The position numbers and the translations under genes are program-made. DNA of 64,000 nt from Hybos culiciformis (Eukaryota; Arthropoda; Insecta; Diptera; Hybotidae). Every line of letters starts with the position of its first letter. Position 1 is the stretch's first letter. Location of the stretch: positions 273,001 to 337,000 of the forward strand of contig CAXFZM010000209.1 of assembly GCA_964007475.1 (NCBI GenBank), read 5' to 3'. Of the stretch, positions 1 to 12,396 are shown piece by piece. Under the pieces are notes generated by a model that was given only the letters and a program-made list of their open reading frames with translations, ran no database searches and was not told where the DNA came from.

Positions 1-161
1 TTACGCTTCTTTTGGCATTTAAAAAATTAAAATCGATACACTGGTTCGCGAGCTATGAGCTCTCAAAGTTGAGAAAGAAAATTTTACATATTTAGTATGA
101 AAAAATCGCCTTTCGACGGTTTTTAGGCTCTAGCTCAAAAACCAAAAAATATTTTATAAAA
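1..161. repeat. 161-bp short monomer, HOR-start marker (class of nine)
   Basis: TTTTATAAAA runs directly into TTACGC because about 29-30 bp, including the T-run, are missing. The deletion lies between two ATAAAA direct repeats. Nine copies of identical length start at 1, 11451, 13260, 28131 and 50850 (GATACAC or GATATAC subtype) and at 29418, 36950, 37669 and 38944 (AGCATG subtype). The deletion has spread to two different sequence backgrounds, so it either recurred or was transferred by conversion. Confidence 0.9.
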
Positions 162-540
162 TTACGCTTCTTTTGGCATTTAAAAAATTAAAATCGATGC
201 ACTGGTTCGCGAGCTATGAGCTCTCAAAGTTGAGAAAGACAATTTTACATATTTAGTATGAAAAAATCGCCTTTGGACGGTTTTTAGGCTCTAGCTCAAA
301 AACCAAAAACATATTTTAATACAATTTTTTTTCAGATTAAAATTCATAAAATTACGCTTCTTTTGGCATTTAAAAATTAAAGCCGATGCACTGGTTCGCG
401 AGCTATGAGCTCTCAAAGTTGAGAAAGAAAATTTTACATATTTAGTATGAAAAAATCGCCTTTCGACGGTTTTTAGGCTCTAGCTCAAAAACCAAAAAAT
501 ATTTTATAAAACAATTTTTTTTAGATTAAAATTCATAAAA

Positions 541-717
541 TTACGCTTCTTTTGGCATTTAAAAAATTAAAATCGATGCACTGAGCTCTCAAAGTTGAGA
601 AAGAAAATTTTACATATTTAGTATGAAAAAATCGCCTTTCGACGGTTTTTAAGCTCTAGCTCAAAAACGAAAAAATATTTTATAAAACAATTTTTTTTTA
701 GATTAAAATTCATAAAA
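541..717. repeat. 177-bp monomer lacking the NruI-type core (class of eight)
   Basis: CACTG joins AGCTCTC directly. The missing 14 bp (GTTCGCGAGCTATG) include TCGCGA and the left arm of the GAGCT dyad, and the deletion is flanked by TG. Copies start at 541, 2240, 28671, 30719, 37301, 38020, 38387 and 40245. The equivalent monomers in H2 (about 13.8 kb) and H5 (about 51.4 kb) are not deleted, so this marks the H1/H3/H4 lineage. Confidence 0.9.
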
Positions 718-1097
718 TTACGCTTCTTTTGGCATTTAAAAAATTAAAATCGATGCACTGGTTCGCGAGCTATGAGCTCTCAAAGTTGAGAAAGACAATT
801 TTACATATTTAGTATGAAAAAATCGCCTTTGGACGGTTTTTAGGCTCTAGCTCAAAAACCAAAAAATATTTTCTAAAACAATTTTTTTTTAGATTAAAAT
901 TCATAAAATTACGCTTCTTTTGGCATTTAAAAATTAAAATCGATGCACTGGTTCGCGAGCTATGAGCTCTCAAAGTTGAGAAAGAAAATTTTACATATTT
1001 AGTATGAAAAAATCGCCTTTCGACGGTTTTTAGGCTCTAGCTCAAAAACCAAAAAATATTTTATAAAGCAATTTTTTTTAGATTAAAATTCATAAAA

Positions 1098-1288
1098 TTA
1101 CGCTTCTTTTGGCATTTAAAAAATTAAAATCGATGCACTGGTTCGCGAGCTATGAGCTCTCAAAGTTGAGTAAGAAAATTTTACTTTTTTAGTATGAAAA
1201 AATCGCCTTTCGACGGTTTTCAGGCTCTAGCTCAAAAACCAAAAAATATTTTATAAAACAATTTTTTTTTAGATTAAAATTCATAAAA
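1098..1288. repeat. GAGTAAG / TTTTCAGG monomer, marker of the HOR front (class of eight)
   Basis: Three linked changes (GAGTAAG, TTTTACTTTTTTAG, GGTTTTCAGG) identify this monomer. Copies start at 1098, 2797, 14371, 26608, 31276, 35426, 40802 and 51961. The copies at 26608 and 35426 also have GGCTTTT, GCTTTGAGC and ATCGGC. They sit after the 171-bp marker, where front-type material has been spliced to the HOR tail. Confidence 0.85.
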
Positions 1289-2239
1289 TTACGCTTCTTT
1301 TGGCATTTAAAAAATTAAAATCGATGCACTGATTCGCGAGCTATGAGCTCTCAAAGTTGAGAAAGAAAATTTTACATATTTAGTATGAAAAAATCGCCTT
1401 TCGACGGTTTTTAGGCTCTAGCTCAAAAACCAAAAAATATTTTATAAAACAATTTTTTTTAGATTAAAATTCATAAAATTACGCTTCTTTTGGCATTTAA
1501 AAAATTAAAATCGATGCACTGGTTCGCGAGCTATGAGCTCTCAAAGTTGAGAAAGAAAATTTTACATATTTAGCATGAAAAAATCGCCTTTCGACGGTTT
1601 TTAGGCTCTAGCTCAAAAACCAAAAAATATTTTCTAAAACAATTTTTTTTTAGATTAAAATTCATAAAATTACGCTTCTTTTGGCATTTAAAAAATTAAA
1701 ATCGATGCACTGGTTCGCGAGCTATGAGCTCTCAAAGTTGAGAAAGAAAATTTTACATATTTACTATGAAAAAATCACCTTTCGACGGTTTTTAGGCTCT
1801 ATCTCAAAAACCAAAAAATATTTTCTAAAACAATTTTTTTTTTAGATTAAAATTCATAAAATTACGCTTTTTTTGGCATTTAAAAAATTAAAATCGATGC
1901 ACTGGTTCGCGAGCTATGAGCTCTCAAAGTTGAGAACGAAAATTTTACATATTTAGTACGAAAAATCGCCTTTCGACGGTTTTTAGGCTCTAGCTCAAAA
2001 ACCAAAAAATATTTTCTAAAACAATTTTTTTTAGATTAAAATTCATAAAATTGCGCTTCTTTTGGCATTTAAAAATTAAAATCGATGCACTTGTTCGCGA
2101 GCTATGAGCTCTCAAAGTTGAGAAAGAAAATTTTACATATTTAGTATGAAAAAATCGCCTTTCAACGGTTTTTAGGCTCTAGCTCAAAAACCAAAAAATA
2201 TTTTCTAAAACCATTTTTTTTAGATTAAAATTCATAAAA

Positions 2240-3938
2240 TTACGCTTCTTTTGGCATTTAAAAAATTAAAATCGATGCACTGAGCTCTCAAAGTTGAGAA
2301 AGAAAATTTTACATATTTAGTATGAAAAAATCGCCTTTCGACGGTTTTTAAGCTCTAGCTCAAAAACCAAAAAATATTTTATAAAACAATTTTTTTTTAG
2401 ATTAAAATTCATAAAATTACGCTTCTTTTGGCATTTAAAAAATTAAAATCGATGCACTGGTTCGCGAGCTATGAGCTCTCAAATTTGAGAAAGACAATTT
2501 TACATATTTAGTATGAAAAAATCGCCTTTGGACGCTTTTTAGGCTCTAGCTCAAAAACCAAAAAATATTTTCTAAAACAATTTTTTTTTAGATTAAAATT
2601 CATAAAATTACGCTTCTTTTGGCATTTAAAAATTAAAATCGATGCACTGGTTCGCGAGCTATGAGCTCTCAAAGTTGAGAAAGAAAATTTTACATATTTA
2701 GTATGAAAAAATCGCCTTTCGACGGTTTTTAGGCTCTAGCTCAAAAACCAAAAAATATTTTATAAAGCAATTTTTTTTAGATTAAAATTCATAAAATTAC
2801 GCTTCTTTTGGCATTTAAAAAATTAAAATCGATGCACTGGTTCGCGAGCTATGAGCTCTGAAAGTTGAGTAAGAAAATTTTACTTTTTTAGTATGAAAAA
2901 ATCGCCTTTCGACGGTTTTCAGGCTCTAGCTCAAAAACCAAAAAATATTTTATAAAACAATTTTTTTTTAGATTAAAATTCATAAAATTACGCTTCTTTT
3001 GGCATTTAAAAAATTAAAATCGATGCACTGATTCGCGAGCTATGAGCTCTCAAAGTTGAGAAAGAAAATTTTACATATTTAGTATGAAAAAATCGCCTTT
3101 CGACGGTTTTTAGGCTCTAGCTCAAAAACCAAAAAATATTTTATAAAACAATTTTTTTTAGATTAAAATTCATAAAATTACGCTTCTTTTGGCATTTAAA
3201 AAATTAAAATCGATGCACTGGTTCGCGAGCTATGAGCTCTCAAATTTGAGAAAGAAAATTTTACATATTTAGCATGAAAAAATCGCCTTTCGACGGTTTT
3301 TAGGCTCTAGCTCAAAAACCAAAAAATATTTTCTAAAACAATTTTTTTTTAGATTAAAATTCATAAAATTACGCTTCTTTTGGCATTTAAAAAATTAAAA
3401 TCGATGCACTGGTTCGCGAGCTATGAGCTCTCAAAGTTGAGAAAGAAAATTTTACATATTTACTATGAAAAAATCACCTTTCGACGGTTTTTAGGCTCTA
3501 TCTCAAAAACCAAAAAATATTTTCTAAAACAATTTTTTTTTTAGATTAAAATTCATAAAATTACGCTTTTTTTGGCATTTAAAAAATTAAAATCGATGCA
3601 CTGGTTCGCGAGCTATGAGCTCTCAAAGTTGAGAACGAAAATTTTACATATTTAGTACGAAAAATCGCCTTTCGACGGTTTTTAGGCTCTAGCTCAAAAA
3701 CCAAAAAATATTTTCTAAAACAATTTTTTTTAGATTAAAATTCATAAAATTGCGCTTCTTTTGGCATTTAAAAATTAAAATCGATGCACTTGTTCGCGAG
3801 CTATGAGCTCTCAAAGTTGAGAAAGAAAATTTTACATATTTAGTATGAAAAAATCGCCTTTCAACGGTTTTTAGGCTCTAGCTCAAAAACCAAAAAATAT
3901 TTTCTAAAACCATTTTTTTTAGATTAAAATTCATAAAA
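2240..3938. repeat. 9-monomer block, 1,699 bp, copy 2 (tandem)
   Basis: Directly follows copy 1 with a constant shift of 1,699 bp. By eye I see about five substitutions: ACCAAA for ACGAAA (about 2367), AAATTTGAG for AAAGTTGAG (about 2482 and 3243), GACGC for GACGG (about 2534) and GCTCTG for GCTCTC (about 2860). The near identity indicates a recent unequal exchange confined to H1. Confidence 0.9.
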
Positions 3939-6411
3939 TTACGCTTCTTTTGGCATTTAAAAAATTAAAATCGATGCACTGGTTCGTGAGCTATGAGCTC
4001 TCAAAGTTGAGAAAGGAAATTTTACATATTTAGTATGAAAAAATCGCCTTTCGACGGTTTTTAGGCTCTAGCTAAAAAACGAAAAAATATTTTCTAAAAC
4101 AATTTTTTTTTAGATTAAAATTCATAAAATTACGCTTCTTTTTGCATTTAAAAAATTAAAATCGATGCACTGGTTCGTGAGCTATGAGCTCTCAAAGTTG
4201 AGAAAAAAAATTTTACATATTTAGTATGAAAAAATCGCCTTTAGACGGTTTTTAGGCTCTATCTGAAAAACCAAAAAAATAGTTTCTAAAACAATTTTTT
4301 TTAGATTAAAATTCATAAAATTACGCTTCTTTTGGCATTTAAAAAATTAAAATCGATGCACTGGTTCGCGAGCTATGAGCTCTCAAAGTTGAGAAAGAAA
4401 ATTTTACATATTTGTATGAAAAAATCGCCTTTCGACGGTTTTTAGGCTCTAGCTCAAAAACCAAAAAATATTTTCTAAAACAATTTTTTTAGATTAAAAT
4501 TCACAAAATTACGCTTCTTTTGGCATTTAAAAAATTAAAATCGATGCACTGGTTCGCGAGCTATGAGCTCTCAAAGTTGAGGAAGAAAATTTTACATATT
4601 TAGTATGGAAAAATCGCCTTTCGACGGTTTTTAGGCTCTAGCTCAAAAACCAAAAAATATTTTCTAAAACAATTTTTTTTTAGATTAAAATTCATAAAAT
4701 TACGTTTCTTTTGGCATTTAAAAAATTAAAATCGATGCACTGGTTCGCGAGCTATGAGCTCTCAAAGTTGAGAAAGAAAATTTTACATATTTAGTATGAA
4801 AAAATCGCCTTGCGACGGTTTTTAGGCTCTAGCTCAAAAACCAAAAAATATTTTCTAAAACAATTTTTTTGAGATTAAAATTCATAAAATTACGTTTCTT
4901 TTGGCATTTAAAAAATTAAAATCGATGCACTGGTTCGCGAGCTATGAGCTCTCAAAGTTGAGAAAGAAAATTTTACATATTTAGTATGAAAAAATCGCCT
5001 TGCGACGGTTTTTAGGCTCTAGCTCAAAAACCAAAAAACATATTTTAAAACAATTTTTTTTCAGATTAAAATTCATAAAATTACGCTTCTTTTGGCATTT
5101 AAAAATTAAAGTCGATGCACTGGTTCGCGAGCTATGAGCTCTCAAAGTTGAGAAAGAAAATTTTACATATTTAGTATGAAAAAATCGCCTTTCGACGGTT
5201 TTTAGGCTCTATCTGAAAAACCAAAAAAATAGTTTCTAAAACAATTTTTTTTAGATTAAAATTCATAAAATTACGCTTCTTTTGGCATTTAAAAAATTAA
5301 AATCGTTGCACTGGTTCGCGAGCTATGAGCTCTCAAAGTTGAGAAAGAAAATTTTACATATTTAGTATGAAAAAATCGCCTTTCGACGGTTTTTAGGCTC
5401 TAGCTCAAAAACCAAAAAATATTTTCTAAAACAATTTTTTTTAGATTAAAATTCACAAAATTACGCTTCTTTTGGCATTTAAAAAATCAAAATCGATTCA
5501 CTGGTTCGCGAGCTATGAGCTCTCAAAGTTGAGAAAGAAAATTTTACATATTTAGTATGAAAAAATCGCCTTTCGACGGTTTTTAGGCTCTAGCTCAAAA
5601 ACCAAAAAATATTTTCTAAAACAATTTTTTTTTAGATTAAAATTCATAAAATTACGCTTCTTTTGGCATTTAAAAAATTAAAATCGATGCACTGGGTCGC
5701 GAGCTATGAGCTCTCAAAGTTGAGAAAGAAAATTTTACATATTTAGTATGAAAAAATCGCCTTTCGACGGTTTTTAGGCTCTAGCTAAAAAACCAAAAAA
5801 TATTTTCTAAAACAATTTTTTTTTAGATTAAAATTCATAAAATTATGCTTCTTTTGGCGTTAAAAAAATTAAAATCGATGCACTGGTTCGCGAGCTATGA
5901 GCTCTCAAAGTTGAGAAAGAAAATTTTACTTTTTTAGTATGAAAAAATCGCCTTTCGACGGTTTTTAGGCTCTAGCTCAAAAACCAAAAAATATTTTATA
6001 AAACAATTTTTTTTAGATTAAAATTCATAAAATTACGCTTCTTTTGGCATTTAAAAAATTAAAATCGATGCTTGGTTCGCGAGCTATGAGCTCACAAAGT
6101 TGAGAAAGAAAATTTTACATATTTAGTATGAAAAAATCGCCTTTCGACGGTTTTTAGGCTCTAGCTAAAAAACCAAAAAATATTTTCTAAAACAATTTTT
6201 TTTTAGATTAAAATTCATAAAATTATGCTTCTTTTGGCGTTAAAAAAATTAAAATCGATGCACTGGTTCGCGAGCTATGAGCTCTCAAAGTTGAGAAAGA
6301 TAATTTTACTTTTTTAGTATGAGAAAATCGCCTTTCGACAGTTTTTAGGCTCTAGCTCAAAAACCAAAAAATATTTTATAAAACAATTTTTTTAGATTAA
6401 AATTCATAAAA

Positions 6412-6590
6412 TTACGCACCTTTTGGCATTTAAAAAATTAAAATCGATGCACTGGTTCGCGAGCTATGAGCTCTCAAAGTTGAGAAAGAAAATTTTACAT
6501 ATTTAGTATGAAAAAATCGCCTTTCGACGGTTTTTAGGCTCTAGCTCAAAAACCAAAAAATATTTTATAAAACAATTTTTTTTAGATTAA
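6412..6590. repeat. GCACC monomer, mid-HOR marker (class of four), fused here
   Basis: TTACGCACCTTTTGG replaces TTACGCTTCTTTTGG. Copies start at 6412, 21713, 44598 and 58141; H3 lacks it. The H1 copy runs into a 90-bp deletion at about 6590, and the H2 copy runs into a shifted ATGGC monomer at 21901. The H4 (44598-44787) and H5 (58141-58331) copies end normally. Confidence 0.85.
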
Positions 6591-6760
6591 AATTTTACAT
6601 ATTTAGTATGAGAAAATCGCCTTTCGACGGTTTTTAGGCTCTAGCTCAAAAACCAAAAAATATTTTATAAAACAATTTTTTTTTAGATTAAAATTCATAA
6701 AATTACGCTTCTTTTGGCATTTTTTAGATTAAAATTCATAAAATTATGCTTCTTTTGGCA
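6581..6760. repeat. Scar cluster: 90-bp deletion and 41-bp partial duplication
   Basis: At about 6589-6596 AGATTAAAATT joins TTACATATTT, fusing two monomers at AAAATT and losing about 90 bp. About 110 bp later GGCAT is followed by TTTTTAGATT, so TTACGC at 6703 and TTATGC at 6744 are only 41 bp apart. The TTATGC spelling shows that the second part came from a different monomer. Neither scar exists in H2, H4 or H5. Confidence 0.85.
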
Positions 6761-8838
6761 TTTAAAAAATTAAAATCGATGCACTGGTTCCCGAGCTATG
6801 AGCTCTCAAAGTTGGGAAAGAAAATTTTACATATTTAGTATGAAAAAATCGCCTTTCGACGGTTTTTAGGCTATAGTTCAAAAACCAAAAAATATTTTAT
6901 AAAACAATTTTTTTTAGATTAAAATTCATAAAATTACGCTTCTTTTGGCATTTAAAAAATTAAAATCGATGTACTGGTTCGCGAGCTATGAGCTCTCAAA
7001 GTTGAGAAAGAAAATTTTACATATTTAGTATGAGAAAATCGCCTTTCGACGGTTTTTAGGCTCTAGCTCAAAAACCAAAAAATATTTTATAAAACATTTT
7101 TTTTTAGATTAAAATTCATAAAACTACGCTTCTTTTGTCATTTAAAAAATTAAAATCGATGCACTGGTTCGCGAGCTATGAGCTCTCAAAGTTGGGAAAG
7201 AAAATTTTACATATTTAGTATGAGAAAATCGCCTTTCGACGGTTTTTAGGCTCTAGCTCAAAAACCAAAAAATATTTTATAAAACAATTTTTTTTTAGAT
7301 TAAAATTCATAAAATTACGCTTCGTTTGGCATTTAAAAAATTAAATCGATGCACTGGTTCGCGAGCTATGAGCTCTCAAAGTTGAGAAAGAAAATTTTAC
7401 ATATTTAGTATAAGAAAATCGCCTTTCGACGGTTTTTAGGCTCTAACTCAAAAACCAAAAAATATTTTATAAAACAATTTTTTTTTTAGATTAAAATTCA
7501 TAAAATTACGCTTCTTTTGGCATTTAAAAAATTAAAATCGATGCACTGGTTCGCGAGATATGAGCTCTCAAAGTTGGGAAAGAAAATTTTACATATTTAG
7601 TATGAAAAAATCGCCTTTCGACGGTTTTTAGGCTCTAGCTCAAAAACCAAAAAATATTTTATAAAACAATTTTTTTTTAGATTAAAATTCATAAAATTAC
7701 GCTTCTTTTGTCATTTAAAAAATTAAAATCGATGCACTGGTTCGCGAGCTATGAGCTCTCAAAGTTGAGAAAGAAAATTTTACATATTTAGTATGAAAAA
7801 ATCGCCTTTCGACGGTTTTTAGGCTCTAGCTCAAAAACCAAAAAATATTTCATAAAACAATTTTTTTTAGATTAAAATTCATAAAATTACGCTTCTTTTG
7901 GCATTTAAAAAATTAAAATCGATGCACTGGTTCGCGAGCTATGAGCTCTCAAAGTTGAGAAAGAAAATTTTACATATTTAGTATTAGAAAATGGCCTTTC
8001 GAAGGTTTTTAGGCTCTAGCTCAAAAACCAAAAAATATTTTATAAAACAATTTTTTTTAGATTAAAATTCATAGAATTACGCTTCTTTTGGCATTTAAAA
8101 AATTAAAATCGATGCACTGGTTCGCGAGCTATGAGCTCTCAAAGTTGAGAAAGAAAATTTTACATATTTAGATGAGAAAATCGCCTTTCGACGGTTTTTA
8201 GGCTCTAGCTCAAAAACCAAAAAATATTTTATAAAACAATTTTTTTTTAGATTAAAATTCATAAAATTACGCTTCTTTTGGCATTTAAAAAATTAAAATC
8301 GATGCACTGGTTAGCGAGCTATGAGCTCTCAAAGTTGGGAAAGAAAATTTTACATATTTAGTATGAAAAAATCGCCTTTCGACGGTTTTTAGGCTCTAGT
8401 TCAAAAACCAAAAAATATTTTATAAAACAATTTTTTTTAGATTAAAATTCATAAAATTACGCTTCTTTTGGCATTTAAAAAATTAAAATCGATGCACTGG
8501 TTCTCGAGCTATGAGCTCTCAAAGTTGAGAAAGAAAATTTTACATATTTAGTATGAGAAAATCGCCTTTCGACGGTTTTTAGGCTCTAGCTCAAAAACCA
8601 AAAAATATTTTATAAAACAATTTTTTTTTAGATTAAAATTCATAAAATTACGCTTCTTTTGGCATTTAAAAAATTAAAATCGATGCACTGGTTCGCGAGC
8701 TATGAGCTCTCAAAGTTGGGAAAGAACATTTTACATATTTAGTATGAAAAAATCGCCTTTCGACGGTTTTTAGGCTCTAGCTCAAAAACGAAAAAATATT
8801 TTATAAAACAATTTTTTTTTAGATTAAAATTCATAAAA

Positions 8839-9018
8839 TTACGCTTCTTTTGTCATTTAAAAAATTAAAATCGATGCACTGGTTCGCGAGCTATGAGCTC
8901 TCAAAGTTGAGAAAGAAAATTTTACATATTTAGTATGAAAAAATCGTTTTTAGGCTCTAGCTCAAAAACCAAAAAATATTTTCTAAAAAAATTTTTTTTT
9001 AGATTAAAATTCATAAAA
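8839..9018. repeat. 180-bp monomer with 11-bp deletion (class of six)
   Basis: AAATCG joins TTTTTAGG, losing CCTTTCGACGG, together with the linked substitution CTAAAAAAATT. Copies: 8839-9018, 25495-25674, 34133-34312, 48216-48395 and 61899-62078, one per HOR, plus a chimeric sixth at 34865-35044. The loss removes two CpGs and the GG of the 7-bp stem. Confidence 0.9.
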
Positions 9019-9399
9019 TTACGCTTCTTTTGGCATTTAAAAAATTAAAATCGATGCACTGGTTCGCGAGCTATGAGCTCTCAAAGTTGGGAAAGAAAAT
9101 TTTACATATTTAGTATGAAAAAATGGCCTATCGACGGTTTTTAGGCTCTAGCTCAAAAACCAAAAAATATTTTATAAAACAATTTTTTTTTAGATTAAAA
9201 TTCATAAAATTATGCTTCTTTTGGCATTAAAAAAATTAAAATCGATGCACTAGTTCGCGAGCTATGAGCTTTCAAATTTGAGAAAGAAAATTTTACTTTT
9301 TTAGTATGAAAAAATCGCCTTTCGACGGTTTTTAGGCTCTAGCTCAAAAACCAAAAAATATTTTATACAACAATTTTTTTTAGATTAAAATTCATAAAA

Positions 9400-9570
9400 T
9401 TACGCTTCTTTTGGCATTTAAAAAATTAAAATCGATGCACTGGTTCGCGAGCTATGAGCTCTCAAAGTTGAGAAAGAAAATTTTACATATTAAGACGGTT
9501 TTTAGGCTCTAGCTCAAAAACCAAAAAATATTTTATAAAACAATTTTTTTTTAGATTAAAATTCATAAAA
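9400..9570. repeat. 171-bp monomer with 20-bp deletion (class of five)
   Basis: The stretch between CATATTTAG and ACGG has lost 20 bp (TATGAAAAAATCGCC onward). Copies: 9400-9570, 26056-26226, 34694-34864, 48777-48947 and 62460-62630, one per HOR. H1 and H4 have CATATTAAGACGG after CAAAGTTGAG. H2, H3 and H5 have CATATTTAGACGG after CACATTTGAG. This is the cleanest two-lineage marker in the window. Confidence 0.9.
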
Positions 9571-11080
9571 TTACGCTTCTTTTGGCATTTAAAAAATTAA
9601 AATCGATGCACTGGTTCGCGAGCTATGAGCTCTCAAAGTTGAGAAAGAAAATTTTACATATTTAGTATGAAAAAATCACCTTTCGACGGTTTTTAGGCTC
9701 TAGCTCAAAAACCAAAAAATATTTTTTAAAACAATTTTTTTTTAGATTAAAATTCATAAAATTAAGCTTCTTTTGGTATTTAAAAAATTAAAATCGATGC
9801 ACTGGTTCGCGAGCTATGAGCTCTCAAAGTTGAGAAAGAAAATTTTACATATTTAGTACGAAAAAATCGCTTTCGACGGTTTTTAGGCTCTAGCTCAAAA
9901 ACCAAAAGATATTTTCTAAAACAATTTTTTTTAGATTAAAATTCATAAAATTACGCTTCTTTTGGCTTTTAAAAAATTAAAATCGATGCACTGGTTCGCG
10001 AGCTATGAGCTCTCAAAGTTGAGAAAGAAAATTTTACATATTTAGTATGAAAAAATCGCCTTTCGACGGTTTTTAGGCTCTAGCTCAAAAACCAAAAAAT
10101 ATTTTCTAAAACAATTTTTTTTTAGATTAAAATTCATAAAATTACGCTTCTTTGGCATTTAAAAAATTAAAATCGATGCACTGGTTCGCGAGCTATGAGC
10201 TCTCAAAGTTGAGAAAGAAAATTTTACATATTTAGTATGAAAAAATCGCCTTTCGACGGTTTTTAGGCTCTAGCTCAAAAACCAAAAAATATTTTATAAA
10301 ACAATTTTTTTTTAGATTAAAATTCATAAAATTACGCTTCTTTTGGCATTTAAAAAATTAAAATCCATGCACTGGTTCGCGAGCTATGAGCTCTCAAAAT
10401 TGAGAAAGAAAATTTTACATATTTAGTATGAAAAAATCGCCTTTCGACTGTTTTTAGGCTCTAGCTCAAAAACCAAAAAATATTTTATAAAACAATTTTT
10501 TTTAGATTAAAATTCATAAAATTACGCTTCTTTTGGCATTAAAGAAATTAAAATCGATGCACTGGTTCGCGAGCTATGAGCTCTCGAAGTTGAGAAAGAA
10601 AATTTTACATATTTAGTATGAGAAAATCGCCTTTCGACGGTTTTTAGGCTCTAGCTCAAAAACCAAAAAATATTTTCTAAAACAATTTTTTTTAGATTAA
10701 AATTCATAAAATTATGCTTCTTTTGGCATTTAAAAAATTAAAATCGATGCACTGGTTCCCGAGCTATGAGCTCTCAAAGTTGATAAAGAAAATTTTACAT
10801 ATTTAGTATTAGAAAATGGCCTTTCGACGGTTTTTAGGCTCTAGCTCAAAAACCAAAAAATATTTTATAAAACAATTTTTTTTAGATTAAAATTCATAGA
10901 ATTACGTTTCTTTTGGCATTTAAAAAATTAAAATCGATGCACTGGTTCGCGAGCTATGAGCTCTCAAAGTTGGGAAAGAAAATTTTACATATTTAGTATG
11001 AAAAAATCGCCTTTCGACGGTTTTTAGGCTCTAGTTCAAAAACCAAAAAATATTTTATAAAACAATTTTTTTTAGATTAA

Positions 11081-11092
11081 AATTCATTTAAA
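11081..11092. repeat. 22-bp deletion junction, H1 copy a
   Basis: AATTCAT joins TTTAAAAAATT, losing the TTACGC anchor; CAT occurs at both ends of the lost segment. The same junction is at about 12890-12900. The H4 counterpart near 50460 is intact, so the deletion happened in H1 before the 1.8-kb segment was duplicated. Confidence 0.85.
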
Positions 11093-12379
11093 AAATTAAA
11101 ATCGATGCACTGGTTCGCGAGCTATGAGCTCTCAAAGTTGAGAAAGAATATTTTACATATTTAGTATGAGAAAATCGCCTTTCGACGGTTTTTAGGCTCT
11201 AGCTCAAAAACCAAAAATATTTTATAAAAGAATTTTTTTTTTAGATTAAAACTCATAAAATTACGCTTCTTTTGGCATTTAAAAAATTAAAATCGATGCA
11301 CTGGTTCGCGAGCTGTGAGCTCTCAAAGTTGGGAAAGAAAATTTTACATATTTAGTATGAAAAAATCGCCTTTCGACGGTTTTTAGGCTCTAGTTCAAAA
11401 ACAAAAAAATATTTTATAAAACAATTTTTTTTAGATTAAAATTCATAAAATTACGCTTCTTTTGGCATTTAAAAAATTAAAATCGATACACTGGTTCGCG
11501 AGCTATGAGCTCTCAAAGTTGAGAAAGAAAATTTTACATATTTAGTATGAAAAAATCGCCTTTCGACGGTTTTTAGGCTCTAGCTCAAAAACCAAAAAAT
11601 ATTTTATAAAATTACGCTTCTTTTGGCATTTAAAAAATTAAAATCGATGCACTGGTTCGCGAGCTATGAGCTCTCAAAGTTGAGAAAGACAATTTTACAT
11701 ATTTAGTATGAAAAAATCGCCTTTGGACGGTTTTTAGGCTCTAGCTCAAAAACCAAAAAACATATTTTAATACAATTTTTTTTCAGATTAAAATTCATAA
11801 AATTACGCTTCTTTGGCATTTAAAAAATTAAAATCGATGCACTGGTTCGCGAGCTATGAGCTCTCAAAGTTGAGAAAGAAAATTTTACATATTTAGTATG
11901 AAAAAATCGCCTTTCGACTGTTTTTAGGCTCTAGCTCAAAAACCAAAAAATATTTTATAAAACAATTTTTTTTAGATTAAAATTCATAAAATTACGCTTC
12001 TTTTGGCATTAAAGAAATTAAAATCGATGCACTGGTTCGCGAGCTATGAGCTCTCGAAGTTGAGAAAGAAAATTTTACATATTTAGTATGAGAAAATCGC
12101 CTTTCGACGGTTTTTAGGCTCTAGCTCAAAAACCAAAAAATATTTTATAAAACAATTTTTTTTTAGATTAAAATTCATAAAATTACGCTTCTTTTGGCAT
12201 TTAAAAAATTAAAATCCATGCACTGGTTCGCGAGCTATGAGCTCTCAAAATTGAGAAAGAAAATTTTACATATTTAGTATGAAAAAATCGCCTTTCGACT
12301 GTTTTTAGGCTCTAGCTCAAAAACCAAAAAATATTTTATAAAACAATTTTTTTTAGATTAAAATTCATAAAATTACGCT

Positions 12380-12396
12380 TCTTTATGAGCTCTCGA
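12380..12396. repeat. About 41-bp deletion junction private to 11451-13259
   Basis: CTTCTTT joins ATGAGCTCTCGAAG, removing the A-run, ATCGAT and TCGCGA of that monomer. The parent form with AAAGAAATT and CTCGAAG is intact at about 10530 and 12013. Confidence 0.8.

Larger units (their letters stand above)
541..2239. repeat. 9-monomer block, 1,699 bp, copy 1
   Basis: Monomers start at 541, 718, 909, 1098, 1289, 1479, 1670, 1862 and 2051, with lengths 177, 191, 189, 191, 190, 191, 192, 189 and 189. Marks in order: 14-bp deletion in CACTG/AGCTCTC; GACAATTTT with TTTGGACGG; TAAAGCAA; GAGTAAG with TTTTCAGG; GATTCGCG; AGCATG; TACTATG with ATCACC; GAGAACG with GTACG; TTGCGC with TTCAACGG. Members of the block differ from one another far more than the same member differs between blocks. 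Confidence 0.9.

Noticed and set aside
541..3938. Transposon or long terminal repeat pair suggested by two near-identical 1.7-kb segments
   Set aside because: The segments are directly adjacent, consist wholly of nine satellite monomers, and have no coding sequence, terminal inverted repeats or target-site duplications.
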